From NCBI GenBank assembly GCA_963513935.1, contig OY740768.1, positions 77,848,877 to 77,912,876 on the forward strand: 64,000 nucleotides of DNA. The letters are read 5' to 3'. Source of the DNA: Aphrophora alni. Lineage: Eukaryota; Arthropoda; Insecta; Hemiptera; Aphrophoridae. The notes under the pieces are model-generated. The model searched no databases. It was not told the DNA's origin and saw only the letters and a program-made list of their open reading frames with translations. A program made the position numbers and the translations under genes. Below are positions 26,086 through 36,679 of the stretch, one piece after another (within the stretch, counting starts at the first letter, position 1; each line of letters begins with the position of its first letter).

Positions 26086-26601
26086 AAGTTATAAATAAAC
26101 CATCATCTCAGGGTAACATACCATAAATCACAAGATCCTGACTGCCACCAAAACAGTCATGATCAACAAGTCTCATTACATAGGCCATTTCCATTCATGG
26201 ACCATAACATACACATTAAAAATAATTGTTCATTCACCAGATTGTTACCACATATAATTATATCTGATTATTGTTTGTGTCTTCTTGTATAATTATTTAT
26301 AAAATATATCACTGAATATTTCCTGTGTAAATTTAAACAAACTGTCCAGTTTGATGGTCTCAGCAAGAATAATGGCTTTCACCTTCTACTTCCTCTCCTC
26401 TGATGAAACCTCTATTCTCTATTTCTTTTACCTCACTTTTGTTATGAATAGCACTGCACATTATTAAATAAATTATATTCACTGTTTTATTTTATTTATT
26501 TATTTTTTTTTTGGTTTCGCATCCAATGGAGAACTCAATTTTATGAACACTGAACCAAAAGTGTTTTTTTGTCATAAATAAATGAATTTATTCTTTTTCA
26601 G
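26086..26601. other. AT-rich DNA leading to a strong acceptor
   Basis: Nothing is recognised except the pyrimidine-rich TTATTCTTTTTCAG ending at 26601. Confidence 0.4.
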
Positions 26602-26816
26602 GTGTAGTGCGATGTTGGGAAAACGTATTATCAACAAAATCTACAAGCTTCATGTTAAAAAATTGTTTGAAAAGGATTTTTTAAAATCTAGATTACACTC
26701 ACAATTCAAAGTTGAAATTAGAGGCTTTAAAGATATTGATAAATACACATTTCTTTTAGGAGTTCAGAAACACTATGTCCTTCTTGTAGCATACCTTGTA
26801 CAAAAGACTAACATTA
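26602..26816 (+). CDS. Candidate exon, unrecognised basic protein
   Basis: A strong acceptor (TTATTCTTTTTCAG) precedes one nucleotide and an open frame of about 71 codons. The frame includes CSAMLGKRIINKIYKLHVKK, then FKVEIRGFKDIDKYTFLLGV and YVLLVAYLVQKTN. The mix of basic helix and alternating hydrophobic strands looks like genuine protein. FLKSRLHSQFKVEIRG loosely resembles the last strand region of RPA/MEIOB OB folds. It needs a phase-2 donor upstream, while candidate exons 3 and 4 end in phase 0, so an unseen exon would have to lie between. The 3' boundary is unclear: a GTAGG lies just before a G run at 26821. Confidence 0.35.
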
Positions 26817-26820
26817 GTAG

Positions 26821-28079
26821 GGGGGGGGGGACTTACTAAACAGTCTAAGATACTGAAAACCGATAGAAAAGCCATCTTCCTAATAAATGAAACTATATCA
26901 TGAAAATAATTATTGTCATTGTAATGAAAATTCCCTTCAAGATGGATCGTTTGTTGAATAGGAAATGTATAAACATAAGAGTTTCATTGAGTAGACCCTT
27001 ACAGCTATTTCCAAAAAAGGAAGATTATTTAAATGTATGTATTGTAAAAAATGCAACATTCCTTATTTTATTATACTTTATTTTTAAGCTTAAAGTGTAA
27101 TAAGGCTTAAAAATAGTATTAAAAATATTCCTAGTGGTCAGTTTACAGCTTGATGTCACCTACCCACACTCTCCCTCTGAATATAAGTGATGTAATTAAT
27201 ACACATTGTTGAATATAGAAGTTATTGGCCCACATAAAAGCCTTTTAAAATTAAGTTCTTAAGAAATAAACACATAACAGTAAACTCACCAATTGTGTTT
27301 TAGACATTTATAATTCATAGGATGAAACAGATAAAATTTCTATTAACAATTATCTCAAATTAATAATCTGTCGTTTTATTCATTAAAAGGTCAGTTGACA
27401 GGGTGTTCTGTATGTGACAAAGAATCAACAGCTAAAACCACACAATGTTTACTAATTATTTTAATACCAACATTCAATCTAAAATCTTTTTCTTTTTCTT
27501 CTTTTTTTTTTCTTTTTCAAGAAATAAATATTTATTTTGGTTATAAAAGATTTGTTTATGGTTGTTATAATTGCAAAATCAATACAAAATGATGGTTAGT
27601 ACTAAATAATATAGGTTTATTTCTACAAGAACAAAACTTAACAAGGAATGGATGAAAAAGAAAAGATTAAATAAATTCTAATAATGGTAGTAAAATATGC
27701 CACCCACTATATTTTATATACTTAAGTAGGAGTAACATACTCAAAGGGGTTACAAGGTGAAGGAAAATTTATTGATTAGTTATTTGAAAAATTATTTAAA
27801 ACACACACATATATATACAAAAAAGAAAAAGTAAAATTAAAAGACATTAAAAAACCAAATAAGTTAAATTTTGAAACCAAAAATATCCGTTAATTAATCT
27901 CCTTTTACACGAAATAGTGCCCAAGCAACACTTTTCTTATTCTTAGCCCCATCCTTAAAAACTATTGTCCTAATATACTTATAATAATACAAATAAATGT
28001 TCACAGTACTTTGCCCCTCCTCTTCCCTCTTAACCGCCAGCATACTTCCTCCCCCCCGCTCAGTCTGAATTGTTTTGTA
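26821..28079. other. AT-rich DNA, starts with a G homopolymer
   Basis: A run of about ten G at 26821-26830 is followed by AT-rich DNA with T-rich and A-rich tracts. No gene was recognised. Confidence 0.45.
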
Positions 28080-29093
28080 GTCTTGTTATCTATTTTGAGA
28101 ACACTATTGTTACAACGATTATATACAATTTTCGCGGCATCGTCAAAGCGATTGTGTATTGTAAGTGATCACGTCCAGTCTTTAACTTTGAAACAAGTTT
28201 GTGATACAAGGTTGGAAGCAAGGATAAATTCCATACCCACTGTCCCATATCAGTATGTTAGTGTTCTAAGGGCACTTATAGAACTAAGTGAAACTATGAC
28301 AGATTCAACCATCTTATCAGAAGCAAAGTCATTGCAGATGTATATGGAAGATTTTTCATTCTTGGTGTGCTTGGCATTGTGGCAAGATGTACTCTTTGAG
28401 ATTAACATTGTCAGAAAAATTCTTCAAAGTCAGTCTGCCAACATTTCTTTGGCGTTTATCAACTAAAGAAGTGATTTCTTTGAGAAATTCAAGGGTAGTG
28501 GATTCGATTTTGAAAACCAATGTGATAGTAACTGTTGATATGCCAACATTGAAGATGTTTTTTCAACAGAAAATATCCAGAACAAAGACTAAACTGTTCT
28601 TTCATGAAAGTAAGGATAAGTACAATCTGATCCCTGAAGATTAATTAAAAGGGGTATGTTCTTTCACCTTATTGATTTAAAGCTAGTGTCTTTGAAAGGC
28701 AAGATGGCCCAATTTTTAAACCATAAATCAAATTTGGGATTTTTGTTTGACCTGAAGTATCTACTGGAAAAAGAAGAACTTTGAGAATAATTTGTTAACG
28801 AACTTCGTCACATAACTGTAATAACAAATTAGGAATCAAAAGACAAGCAGATGCCTCTACTGAAAGCTTTACAAATTATTAAGAAAACCATCTTTATAAC
28901 CATAGCAGATTTGATGGGAAGCTCTAAGTAAAACTTCAGTAAGTTAAAATTGATAAAAACTTATTTAAGTTCATCAGTGACACAAGAAAATTAAGTTCCC
29001 TTGCAATTATCTCCATAGACAATGAAGAAACCAAGGTTCTCAACATGGAAAATATCATTGACCAATTCGCCCAATCAAAAATCCTAATTTAAT
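28080..29093 (+). pseudogene. hAT transposase C-terminal half (ZMYM1-like), decayed
   Basis: The + strand reads QRLYTIFAASSKR, SLTLKQVCDTRLEARINSIP, SVLRALIELSETMTDSTILS, FSFLVCLALWQDVLFEINIV and KILQSQSANISL in one frame to about 28465. This is the W-E-x-R and L-F-x-I-N region of ZMYM1-like hAT transposases (the Trp of the usual T-R-W is Leu here). Stops and frame changes follow. The C-terminal dimerisation block is still readable at about 28930-29090: NFSKLKLIKTYL, then LSSLAIISIDNEETKV and MENIIDQFAQSK to a TAA. The N-terminal half is missing. It differs in sequence from the copy at 5-6.5 kb, so it is a separate hAT lineage. Confidence 0.85.
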
Positions 29094-29668
29094 GAGGATA
29101 AAAGGACTTGACCTAAATGTGTTCTTTTTTCAATAATAGATTGTAAAGTTAAGACTATATTATATTTAACATGATTAAGTTTAATGTAAAACTAAATTTA
29201 AATTATATTATGTTTTTTTATTTTACGAGTGTTCATAAATAATTTTAGTGTTCATAAATAAACAACTTCTTTCAACGAGCTTCGTGCAAGAGAAATCTTA
29301 TCATTTAAGATAATAAAATAATATTTAGACATACAGATACCCTAAATATAAAATTTGGATCATATACTGTACATACAATAATATAGATTTTTTATAAATA
29401 TACCGGTATGTCTAAAGATTGTTTTAATAAAATATTCTTAATTTAATTTTTCCTTGGTACTTGCAACATTGATTTAATTTCATATTAAATAAACATCGAC
29501 TAACTATTGGGCCTGCAAAGTTTGAAAAGTTACATTATAAAACTTAGGAAATTAATACTACTGTCTGATTATTTTGTAAAACAAATATTACAATATTAAT
29601 CATAAACTATACAGTTTTGAAATATTTAATTTCATCATTAGGCTAGTGCTTAATAGTTAATTGTCTTA
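29094..29668. other. AT-rich DNA between two transposon remnants
   Basis: No coding or repeat structure was recognised. Confidence 0.4.
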
Positions 29669-29990
29669 GGCCAAGCAGACACGGTGCAACTGTTTTGGGA
29701 CAAAGGTTGCAAATTCATATTACTCTACAACCAGTTTACAACCAAAACGAAACTTTGGTCCACACACAGACAAGACTGATTGTGGATCAGTAGGTGTTAT
29801 TTATTTAAACAGTGCACTGTGCAGTTTTTTTAAATTTTGGTTATTGCGATGTCAAACTATTTAGATTCAGATGAGGGAGACATCATTGATTATTATCAAT
29901 ACCACTGGTTACACAGGGTACAGTGGGAGCATGGGTCCATCCGTACATAAGTGAAAATGCGAACTCTCCAATCACTGCCACAATAATCGC
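29669..29990 (+). mobile_element. PIF/Harbinger 5' end with transposase N-terminus scrap
   Basis: GGCCAAGCAGACACGGTGCAAC at about 29669 resembles insect Harbinger terminal repeats, which commonly read G-G-G-C-C-x-x-G-C-A-C-A-C-G-x-x-G-C. At 29849 an ATG opens MSNYLDSDEGDIIDYYQYHW. After a frame change AWVHPYISENANSP follows, which matches the (W/F)-V-H-P-x-x-x-x-R start of Harbinger transposases. The rest of the transposase is gone. A hAT remnant on the opposite strand begins within 60 bp. Confidence 0.45.
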
Positions 29991-30034
29991 CATGTAGTTT
30001 CGCTTTATGTATAGCACAGCTATAGCCTATTTTT

Positions 30035-30560
30035 GATTCCAGACATAACACTGGATCTATTGTATGATTGGCTAACAATTATAGCATTGATTCCAATATT
30101 GTGGAGAAATGGTAGAATAATGTTTGGTGAGGAGTTTGCTGTTCGTGACAGCGATAAATCTTCTAGTGTTAGCATTCTTTCTTTTAACATATGGTCGTCG
30201 TCGTAATGTATACAAATGTACAGTTGTTGTATTTTATGTGATTTTGCCTCATCAACCATAAGTGAATAAAAACCAAGTGCATTTACCTCCTTTACAATTA
30301 TTTTTTAAGAGGTCATCTCTATCAATCTGTAACAGATCATTATGGACATCCAGATTTGTAAAATTATAGTAATGTTCGTACTTCTCTTGAAATTTTCGGC
30401 TATGTTTCCAAAAGTTCACTAATTTCCCTTGTTTTTAGATTCACTCGACTCGTCATGACCATGAAGTGGTGACCAAGGAGGTCAACTCCTGCTTTGCTAG
30501 ATAAAGCAATATGTTCAACAACTTTTTAAATATTTCCGGTTTTCACATCAACTGAAAGAG
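30035..30560 (-). pseudogene. hAT transposase N-terminal half (ZMYM1-like), decayed
   Basis: The minus strand reads RGPNRPVLHQYP, VEHIALSSKAGVDLLGHH, NLKTREISELLE, ALGFYSLMVDEAKSHK, QQLYICIHY, MLTLEDLSLS, ILPFLHNIGINA and SQSYNRSSVMSG. These follow, in order, the ZMYM1-like transposase blocks L-x-x-Q-G-L-x-L-R-G-H, R-G-N-F-x-E-L-L, (V/I)-x-D-E-(A/T), Q-L-x-I-C-(I/V)-R and Q-x-Y-D-x-A-x-x-M-S-G. Frame changes separate the first three blocks. The similarity stops right after M-S-G. It is a 3'-truncated hAT copy in the opposite orientation to the one at 28-29 kb. Confidence 0.75.
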
Positions 30561-31988
30561 GATACTGATGTAAAACTGGACGATTTGGTCCTCTCTGTAA
30601 ATCACCAAGGTTTCACCAAGTACTCAAGAAAAGTAGACGGGGGCGAATCCAATCATTCAAGATTTTCTAGCACTTTACTTTCGCACGTTGGAGTTTGTAA
30701 ATATGTTTCCTATGATTTGCTTGACTTTGAAATGAAAAAAAAAATTTTTTTGACACTTTGTTTCTTATGATTTCGAACACTAAAAACAGAAAAAGAAACA
30801 AATATCGTATAAGCGTACTACTTATTTCTTTACCAAACTCATGAACATTGCATAAAACTACAGCAGCTGGTACGCTAACAATGTTTTAAGAATAATAAAG
30901 GAATTTGAATTTTGTCACACTGGAGGTTGTTGAGTATAATAACTCGACACTTGTTGGCAGACATTGTAAAGTTGTCATAGAAACTGGGAAAGAAATGGTG
31001 CAAGTTAGTTGGAATAAAGAAGCTTTTTGCTCAGCCTCTAGGACCAGCCAGTGGATGGGGATGATGGGGGGGGGGGCAGGGCAACCTTTTCTCTATTACA
31101 AAACTGTCCTGTGTTTCATGAATAGAAATGACTCATGTTTCAATTCAGGGAGAAATACAAAAAAATGGGAAGTAATGGCCAGGACGCTGACATCTGATAC
31201 TGAATGATTCTCACACTATATATTTGTTGTCTAATTCCAAGAAATACAAGTGATGCAGTTGCTTTGTTCCTCTGTCTAATGCATAATTTAACATTAACTA
31301 GTGTCTTCATATAAGTATTGAACTATGTGTTATATAAAAAGACTCTTACTACATAATTTATCTTATATTTCAATAGGTTACAAGCTTTTAGTTTTGCACT
31401 ACCTCTACAGCAGCTAAAGATAATTTTTTCCTCCAACGTTGGGGAGGAGCCAATCCTCCTCGAAACCATATGGAATAAAGGCAAGTAAATCCCCCCCCCC
31501 ACCCATTCCATCCACCTAGAACTCTTATACCAGTATAAGTAAATACAAGAGCATATCATTCATCTAAAACATTATTAAAAAAAGTTGATGGTCATCAAGA
31601 TTCTTACCCAGCCTGATCATATCAGTAATACAAGCAGATCCTCTAAATGTAATGATGAAAAGTTGCTTTCTCGAGCCTTGTAGAAAATATTAAATTGTAT
31701 TGGTCTTATCCATCAGGTTAAGTTTGTTTAAAACAATGTTTTTAACCTCATAATAGTTTATATCTCTACTTTTATGATAATTAAATTTACTTGCATAATT
31801 AGATCTAGAATGAATACATCTATTGTTTAATGATAATAATATTGTTCTATAATTTTTAAACAATTCACAAGAGAGTAGAAATGCTGAATCGACAAGCTGC
31901 AGGGATTATTTGTACTGGTGAATGTTTGTAAGTTGTGGGTTTATTTAAGATAAAAATGTTGTAAAATTAGATTGTACTACTTAAATAG
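30561..31988. other. Unassigned DNA with G and C homopolymers
   Basis: G runs near 31068 and C runs near 31490 interrupt AT-rich DNA. A 100-codon frame at 30905-31207 spans the G run and shows no family motif. Nothing else was recognised. Confidence 0.4.
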
Positions 31989-33200
31989 AGGGCTGTTTCA
32001 TAAGTCAGTAATTTTTAAAAGAAAGAAAAATTACTAAAAATTAATATATACATATATATGAATATTATTTATTTTCATACACTTCTTTTAGCTTGATACA
32101 CTTTTTCCAATTTTTTTACGCCATTAAAAAATACGCGAACTTGAATTCTTGAACTCTGCAAAATATGGGTTGGTTTTTAACAACGACTTTCTTGTTTAAT
32201 GCAAATATCTATCCACCAAGCCATTTCTTCATCTTTACAAAGAAAAAGAAGTCACAAGGGGCCAAATATGGAGTAGGAAGCAGTTCATATAGCACAATTC
32301 AGCAATTTAGGCCATGATAGTTTTGCCAACGAGTGAGTTATTACAGTGTCGTGGTGAAAGAAAAATTTTGTTCATGCCAAGTGGGGTGTATTTCATCAAT
32401 TCACTGGAATTGATTCAATAATGAGGCATATTAATTTCATCTAAACTACCTATGATCGTTTTTCTTTTTACAGGTAGTCAATTATGTTATGTGAATCACA
32501 AAAAATCGTGGCCTTAACTTGTCTAGTCGATGGAACTGTTTTTGCCTACTTTGTTGCTTTTTTGCTTTGATAAATCTATTGTTTATTTTGGGACTGGAGA
32601 CTATTTTTCATCAAAGGCTATAAATGTTTAAAAAATTCACCAGGACTGACTTTGAACATGTCCAAACACTGCTTTGAATTGGCCACTTAATTCCATTTTT
32701 GGTCAACTGAGCAAATATGTCACTCATCTTGCTGATAGCTTTTCATGTCCAAATGTTTATGAATGTTATTAAAATCTTTAGCCTAAAGTTGTCCAACACA
32801 GTATTATGGATTTTATATACTATCTCTTTAGTTATGTCCACATTCAGATATTCTGGGTGCTCAGTATCAATTGTGCTTGAACGATCATAATGAAAACAGT
32901 GAACTATTCTATGAAACAGACTAGAGTTCTCGTAACATTTTTTTGAACTTCTTTAGTTTCCTTAATAGTCCATTCACCAAAAAGTAGTGTTTCATCAGCA
33001 CACTAAATTTATTTATTTTTATTACATCTAAGAAACACAAATTTATTCATTTTTGAATACTGTAAAAAATGTTCTATTATATCTACTTGAAACTTTGTGG
33101 GTATAGGTACCTAAATAAGATGGTAAATGTCAAAAATAAAATGAAACTTGTAATTTGAGTGCCATCACTTATCAAAGTCACTGACTTGTCAAAAAGCCCT
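31989..33200 (-). mobile_element. Full-length but decayed mariner element
   Basis: Inverted ends are visible: AGGGCTGTTTCATAAGTCAG at 31989 and, on the other strand from 33200, AGGGCTTTTTGACAAGTCAG. The span of about 1.2 kb is usual for mariner. A TA lies next to each end, within the few bases of uncertainty in the boundary. The transposase pseudogene inside runs on the minus strand. Just outside the right end, the terminal repeat and its flank are repeated in inverted orientation. Confidence 0.85.
32060..33030 (-). pseudogene. mariner transposase pseudogene
   Basis: Read on the minus strand, early blocks such as TPEYLN-like EHPEYLNVDITKEIVYKIH and KWPIQSSVWTCSKSVLVNFL correspond to the T-P-E-x-I-x-K-I-H and x-C-L-x-x-F-Q-R-N-P-x-x-F-L blocks of mariner transposases. 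Then come FLSPRHCNNSL (the usual H-x-D-N-A-P-x-H; the D is replaced), IAELCYMNCFLLHIWPL (usual L-x-x-L-x-Y-E-L-L-P-H-P-P-Y-S-P-D-L-A-P) and DEEMAWWID. The C-terminal block KNWKKCIKLKEVYENK ends in a stop. Many stops and frameshifts are present, and catalytic residues are lost. Confidence 0.8.
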
Positions 33201-33258
33201 AATAAATTGTTCAAATAAAACCATTTACTTGAACAATTTATGTGGGCTGTTTGACAAG
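33185..33258. repeat. 30-bp inverted repeat duplicating the mariner end
   Basis: Bases 33185-33214 hold the mariner terminal sequence plus its outer flank AATAAATTGTTCAA. They recur in reverse complement at 33229-33258, with three mismatches and a 14-bp spacer. The right arm again contains GGGCTGTTTGACAAG. Confidence 0.9.
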
Positions 33259-35119
33259 CCAATGTGTATAAACATATAGTTTTAAATAAGGAAATAATAT
33301 ATTGTGTAATCTACTATAATTAAAAGGACCTGTGATCTCTAAATCAATGATATACATGAATGCAAAATGTATATAATAACTTGGATTATAATGAGTTTAA
33401 ATAACGAGAAACAACTTTACAGTTTGACATTATTTCCTTGTTTTAAGTGGTTTAGAAAATATGGAAAATGTATCCTTCGCCATTCTCACATATGTATATA
33501 AGTAAATAAGTAAGCACCACTATAGATCAAGTGTCAAGGTGTCTTGTCAGTATTTTACATCAAATATCAATGTTAAGTTCCTCTGTACGGTACCTAAAAA
33601 AGTGATTTTTGGAATGAAACTAATTACCGGTATATCTTGTTGTTTAATATGCGGCAATCTAAACTGGTAAACTATTTTGATCAAATTTGGAACGCCATGA
33701 ACATCTTTAGACCGTTTACTAAAGCACTTTTTAATTGTGTAATAACTCTTAATTTTGAGTAAAGAATAACAAAATTTTAATTTTTAAAATCTGCTCTTTC
33801 AACTATAATAAATAGTAGATGCTGTCTTAAAAAGTCAAATATTTCACAATGAGACTATAATAAGGGATTAAGGATTAAGATAAATTTTATTGAATCTGAA
33901 AGTTTACATTCCAAATTAATGTACCATGTAAAATAAAATTATGGGCACAACAAAATGGATACAAAAATGAACCCTAATTGTGTTTATTTTGATGTCATAA
34001 ATAGTAAAAGTTAAAAAAAAAAAGTGCTTGCAAGTGTAAATATTGGGCCTCTAAATTAAAATTTGTTTTCTACTAAAACAGCTATTCACCCAAATCATAT
34101 GATTTTACAATTATAGTAATAATTGTTCAATGCAAAATACTGCTCAATTTTATTCATCCACCACATGTAATATGAAAGAGAATTAACTTAATTTTAATTT
34201 CATTATTTTGATTGATATTGTACAGATTATTCAATTTTCATATATTTTAGTGTCAACATATTTGTATTCAGCTTTAAAGAGTCAATGAAAGGGGAAAAGA
34301 ATATAAATGTATATATAAAAACCTAATCTCAAATTGTAGGTTAGGTTATACATAAAATCTCAGCCCAAAAATCATTACTATTTAGGAACAACAAATTAAG
34401 ATTCATCATTTATGAAAATGTATCTGTATTGGCTCGTTTTGATCAAAATAAATATTTGATGTTTAATTAATTTATATTATAACCTGATATAAACCATTAA
34501 TTTACGTATACATAAACAGCAACGTGTGGAATAATTAATTTATCTGCACACAATGTAACTTATTTTATCAACAGCTATACATTTTTATTGTTCCAAACTT
34601 GTGCTGCACTCTACACTCGACGCATCTACTAACAACAACGTGTCATCTTTCTATCTTCATTATAAAATTGTCTTAAAATACAACTAAAACGATAATTTAA
34701 ATTTAACTAAAACAAATACGAAATTATTACTCGAACAAAAATATTTTAAACTCATGTAGAAATTTTAATTCAATTTAAATGAAGTCAGAATTTCTTTCCA
34801 AAGTAGATCTATTAATACTTAAAAAACATCATCTCATAGAGACTGTATTTCATTCACTAAGTTCAAGTAAGCCCACTTCCCTGTACGTTTTCGGGGAGGA
34901 CCGATGTCTCTAGGCGTCCAACGTACGTACAGTACAGCTAAAAACTTTACAGTATATTCAATTCAACATAATTTTCAACTACACCTTAGAGACGACCATG
35001 TCCTCCTTTTTGTTATTTTTTTAAGGTAATTTAATTTATTGTTAGTTTTTGCTTAGAAGTTTCACTTATTATATTATTTTAAATGTATATATTCTCGATA
35101 CTTAAAATGTATTTATCTC
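33259..35119. other. AT-rich DNA, nothing recognised
   Basis: No gene or element was supported here. Confidence 0.45.
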
Positions 35120-36125
35120 TCTAGATTTATTATATTATTTTTAATCGATATTTTCTCGTAATCTATACTATTATATACAAATCTAATGGTGTCTGTGTGT
35201 GTGTGTGTGTGTGTTACTCAATCACGTAAAAACTACTGGACCCATTGAGCTGAAATTGTACATGGACATTCTTAGAATCCCTGGTTAACACATAGGCCTT
35301 TTTTTATTTAGAAATTCCATCAGGGCACCGCCCTACTGGCCTTGAAAACTCCCTTAACACTCAATTATCTATACTCCGTTATATACTTGGCTTAATCAGC
35401 AGATAGTAAATGTGTTTTTAATCACCTATAAAAGTCAGCTTTAAACACTTTTAACCAAGTGATAGTAAATGTTCGTTGTTATTCATACTTCAAGGTTAGT
35501 TATACTTTACAAATGTCATCCTTCATCCTTCGCAACAGCGGCTTACAAGATTGTAAGACAACGCATTTAACTTATTTCATCACTGTTTTGTATTTCGGAA
35601 TGCAGTAAGCACAATACAAATATAGGTCAACCCCGTACGAAGGACGGGTACTCTACTAGTTTGAAATATAACACATTTTAAAAGCAACTGTTTGACATAT
35701 ATTAACATATATAGTATCTCATTATAAACGTACGGTAAATTAAATATAGTTTTTTTCGTAATCTTGGACCGTCACAGAACTTCTTAAAATGATTTCTTCT
35801 TCTAAACATAATCAATTATTTATTTTACTGTTTTTATTGGATATTTTTTCGACATTTGAAAGATATAGGCCTACAGAAAATTGTAAACGCAAATGCTTTA
35901 TTTACTGGGAATTTGATTGAGTATCTAATTAAAAACATAATAAAAGGAGTTTTTCATATTGTTTTTGCGACGATGCAAAATTGTTTAATTATTTATTGCT
36001 TTAGACTCAGATAATTCATATATTATTTTTAATGCATATTTTCTCGACATTTGAAATATATGTAACACATTTTAAATCCAAATGTTTGATTCACTTGTTG
36101 TGCCTATTGAGTATTTAATTAATAG
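35120..36125 (+). repeat. Old tandem repeat, at least three diverged copies
   Basis: The copies share TTATT, TTTTTAAT, GATATTTTCTCGA, TTTGAAATATA, ACACATTTTAAA, CTGTTTGA and GAGTATTTAATTAA in this order. Copy 1 is 35120-35161 plus 35660-35710, split by the Helitron. Copy 2 is about 35815-35940. Copy 3 is about 36010-36125. A more diverged start may lie at 35070. Function unknown. Confidence 0.7.
35162..35659 (+). mobile_element. Non-autonomous Helitron, 498 bp
   Basis: The 5' end is TCTATACTATTATATAC preceded by A at 35161. The 3' end has a hairpin formed by ACCCCGT and ACGGGT with an ACGAAGG loop (35628-35650), then CTCTACTAG, followed by T at 35660. TC start, CTAG end with a hairpin some 5-12 nt upstream, and insertion between A and T with no target duplication are the Helitron hallmarks. 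GTGTCTGTGTGTG and TCACGTAAAAACTACTGGA are 5' motifs common in Helitrons. It has no Rep/helicase gene. The neighbouring tandem copies show the uninterrupted site. Confidence 0.92.
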
Positions 36126-36679
36126 GGTTAAATAATGTTTTTTACTCCTTCACAAAATTTTGTCTATTTCTTTACAAATCAAAGGAAAACGGGATTGTTT
36201 TAGGCAGTAGGCTACCTACATAAATTTTTAGTACTTTTAATACTACGCATTAACTCAAAATAAAATAAACCTTGTCTTTATTGTTAAAAAAAACGAAAAA
36301 TAAAAAATATAATAAAAATATGACAGACTGACGGAAATGGGCCATTTTGGAACAGCATATTTATTGGATTTAGAAAATTTAGTTTGACTTCCAGAAAATA
36401 TGCGGAGCGTCCGTAAGTAGGGTGTTTAATTTTAATTCTGATCATTAAAATAATGAAAAACGATCCTAAAAATAACAGTGAAAATTTTCCATTTTCTCTC
36501 TATTTTCTTTTTTTTAACAATATTAACTTCTGATTGGATTGAGATAGGTACCGATACAAAATTGTTCTGAATCTTGTACAGGCCTACTGTTAGTTTCCAG
36601 TGTAGGCTAATACACACAAATCATTTTGCAGCGTTATTATTTCTAGTTAAACTGTTGTACTATATTCCTTAAATTCATT
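36126..36679. other. AT-rich DNA, nothing recognised
   Basis: A minus-strand frame at 36432-36617 shows no motif. Nothing else was recognised. Confidence 0.4.

Noticed and set aside
30905..31207. 100-codon + strand frame
   Set aside because: It crosses a G homopolymer and shows no motif or splice context.
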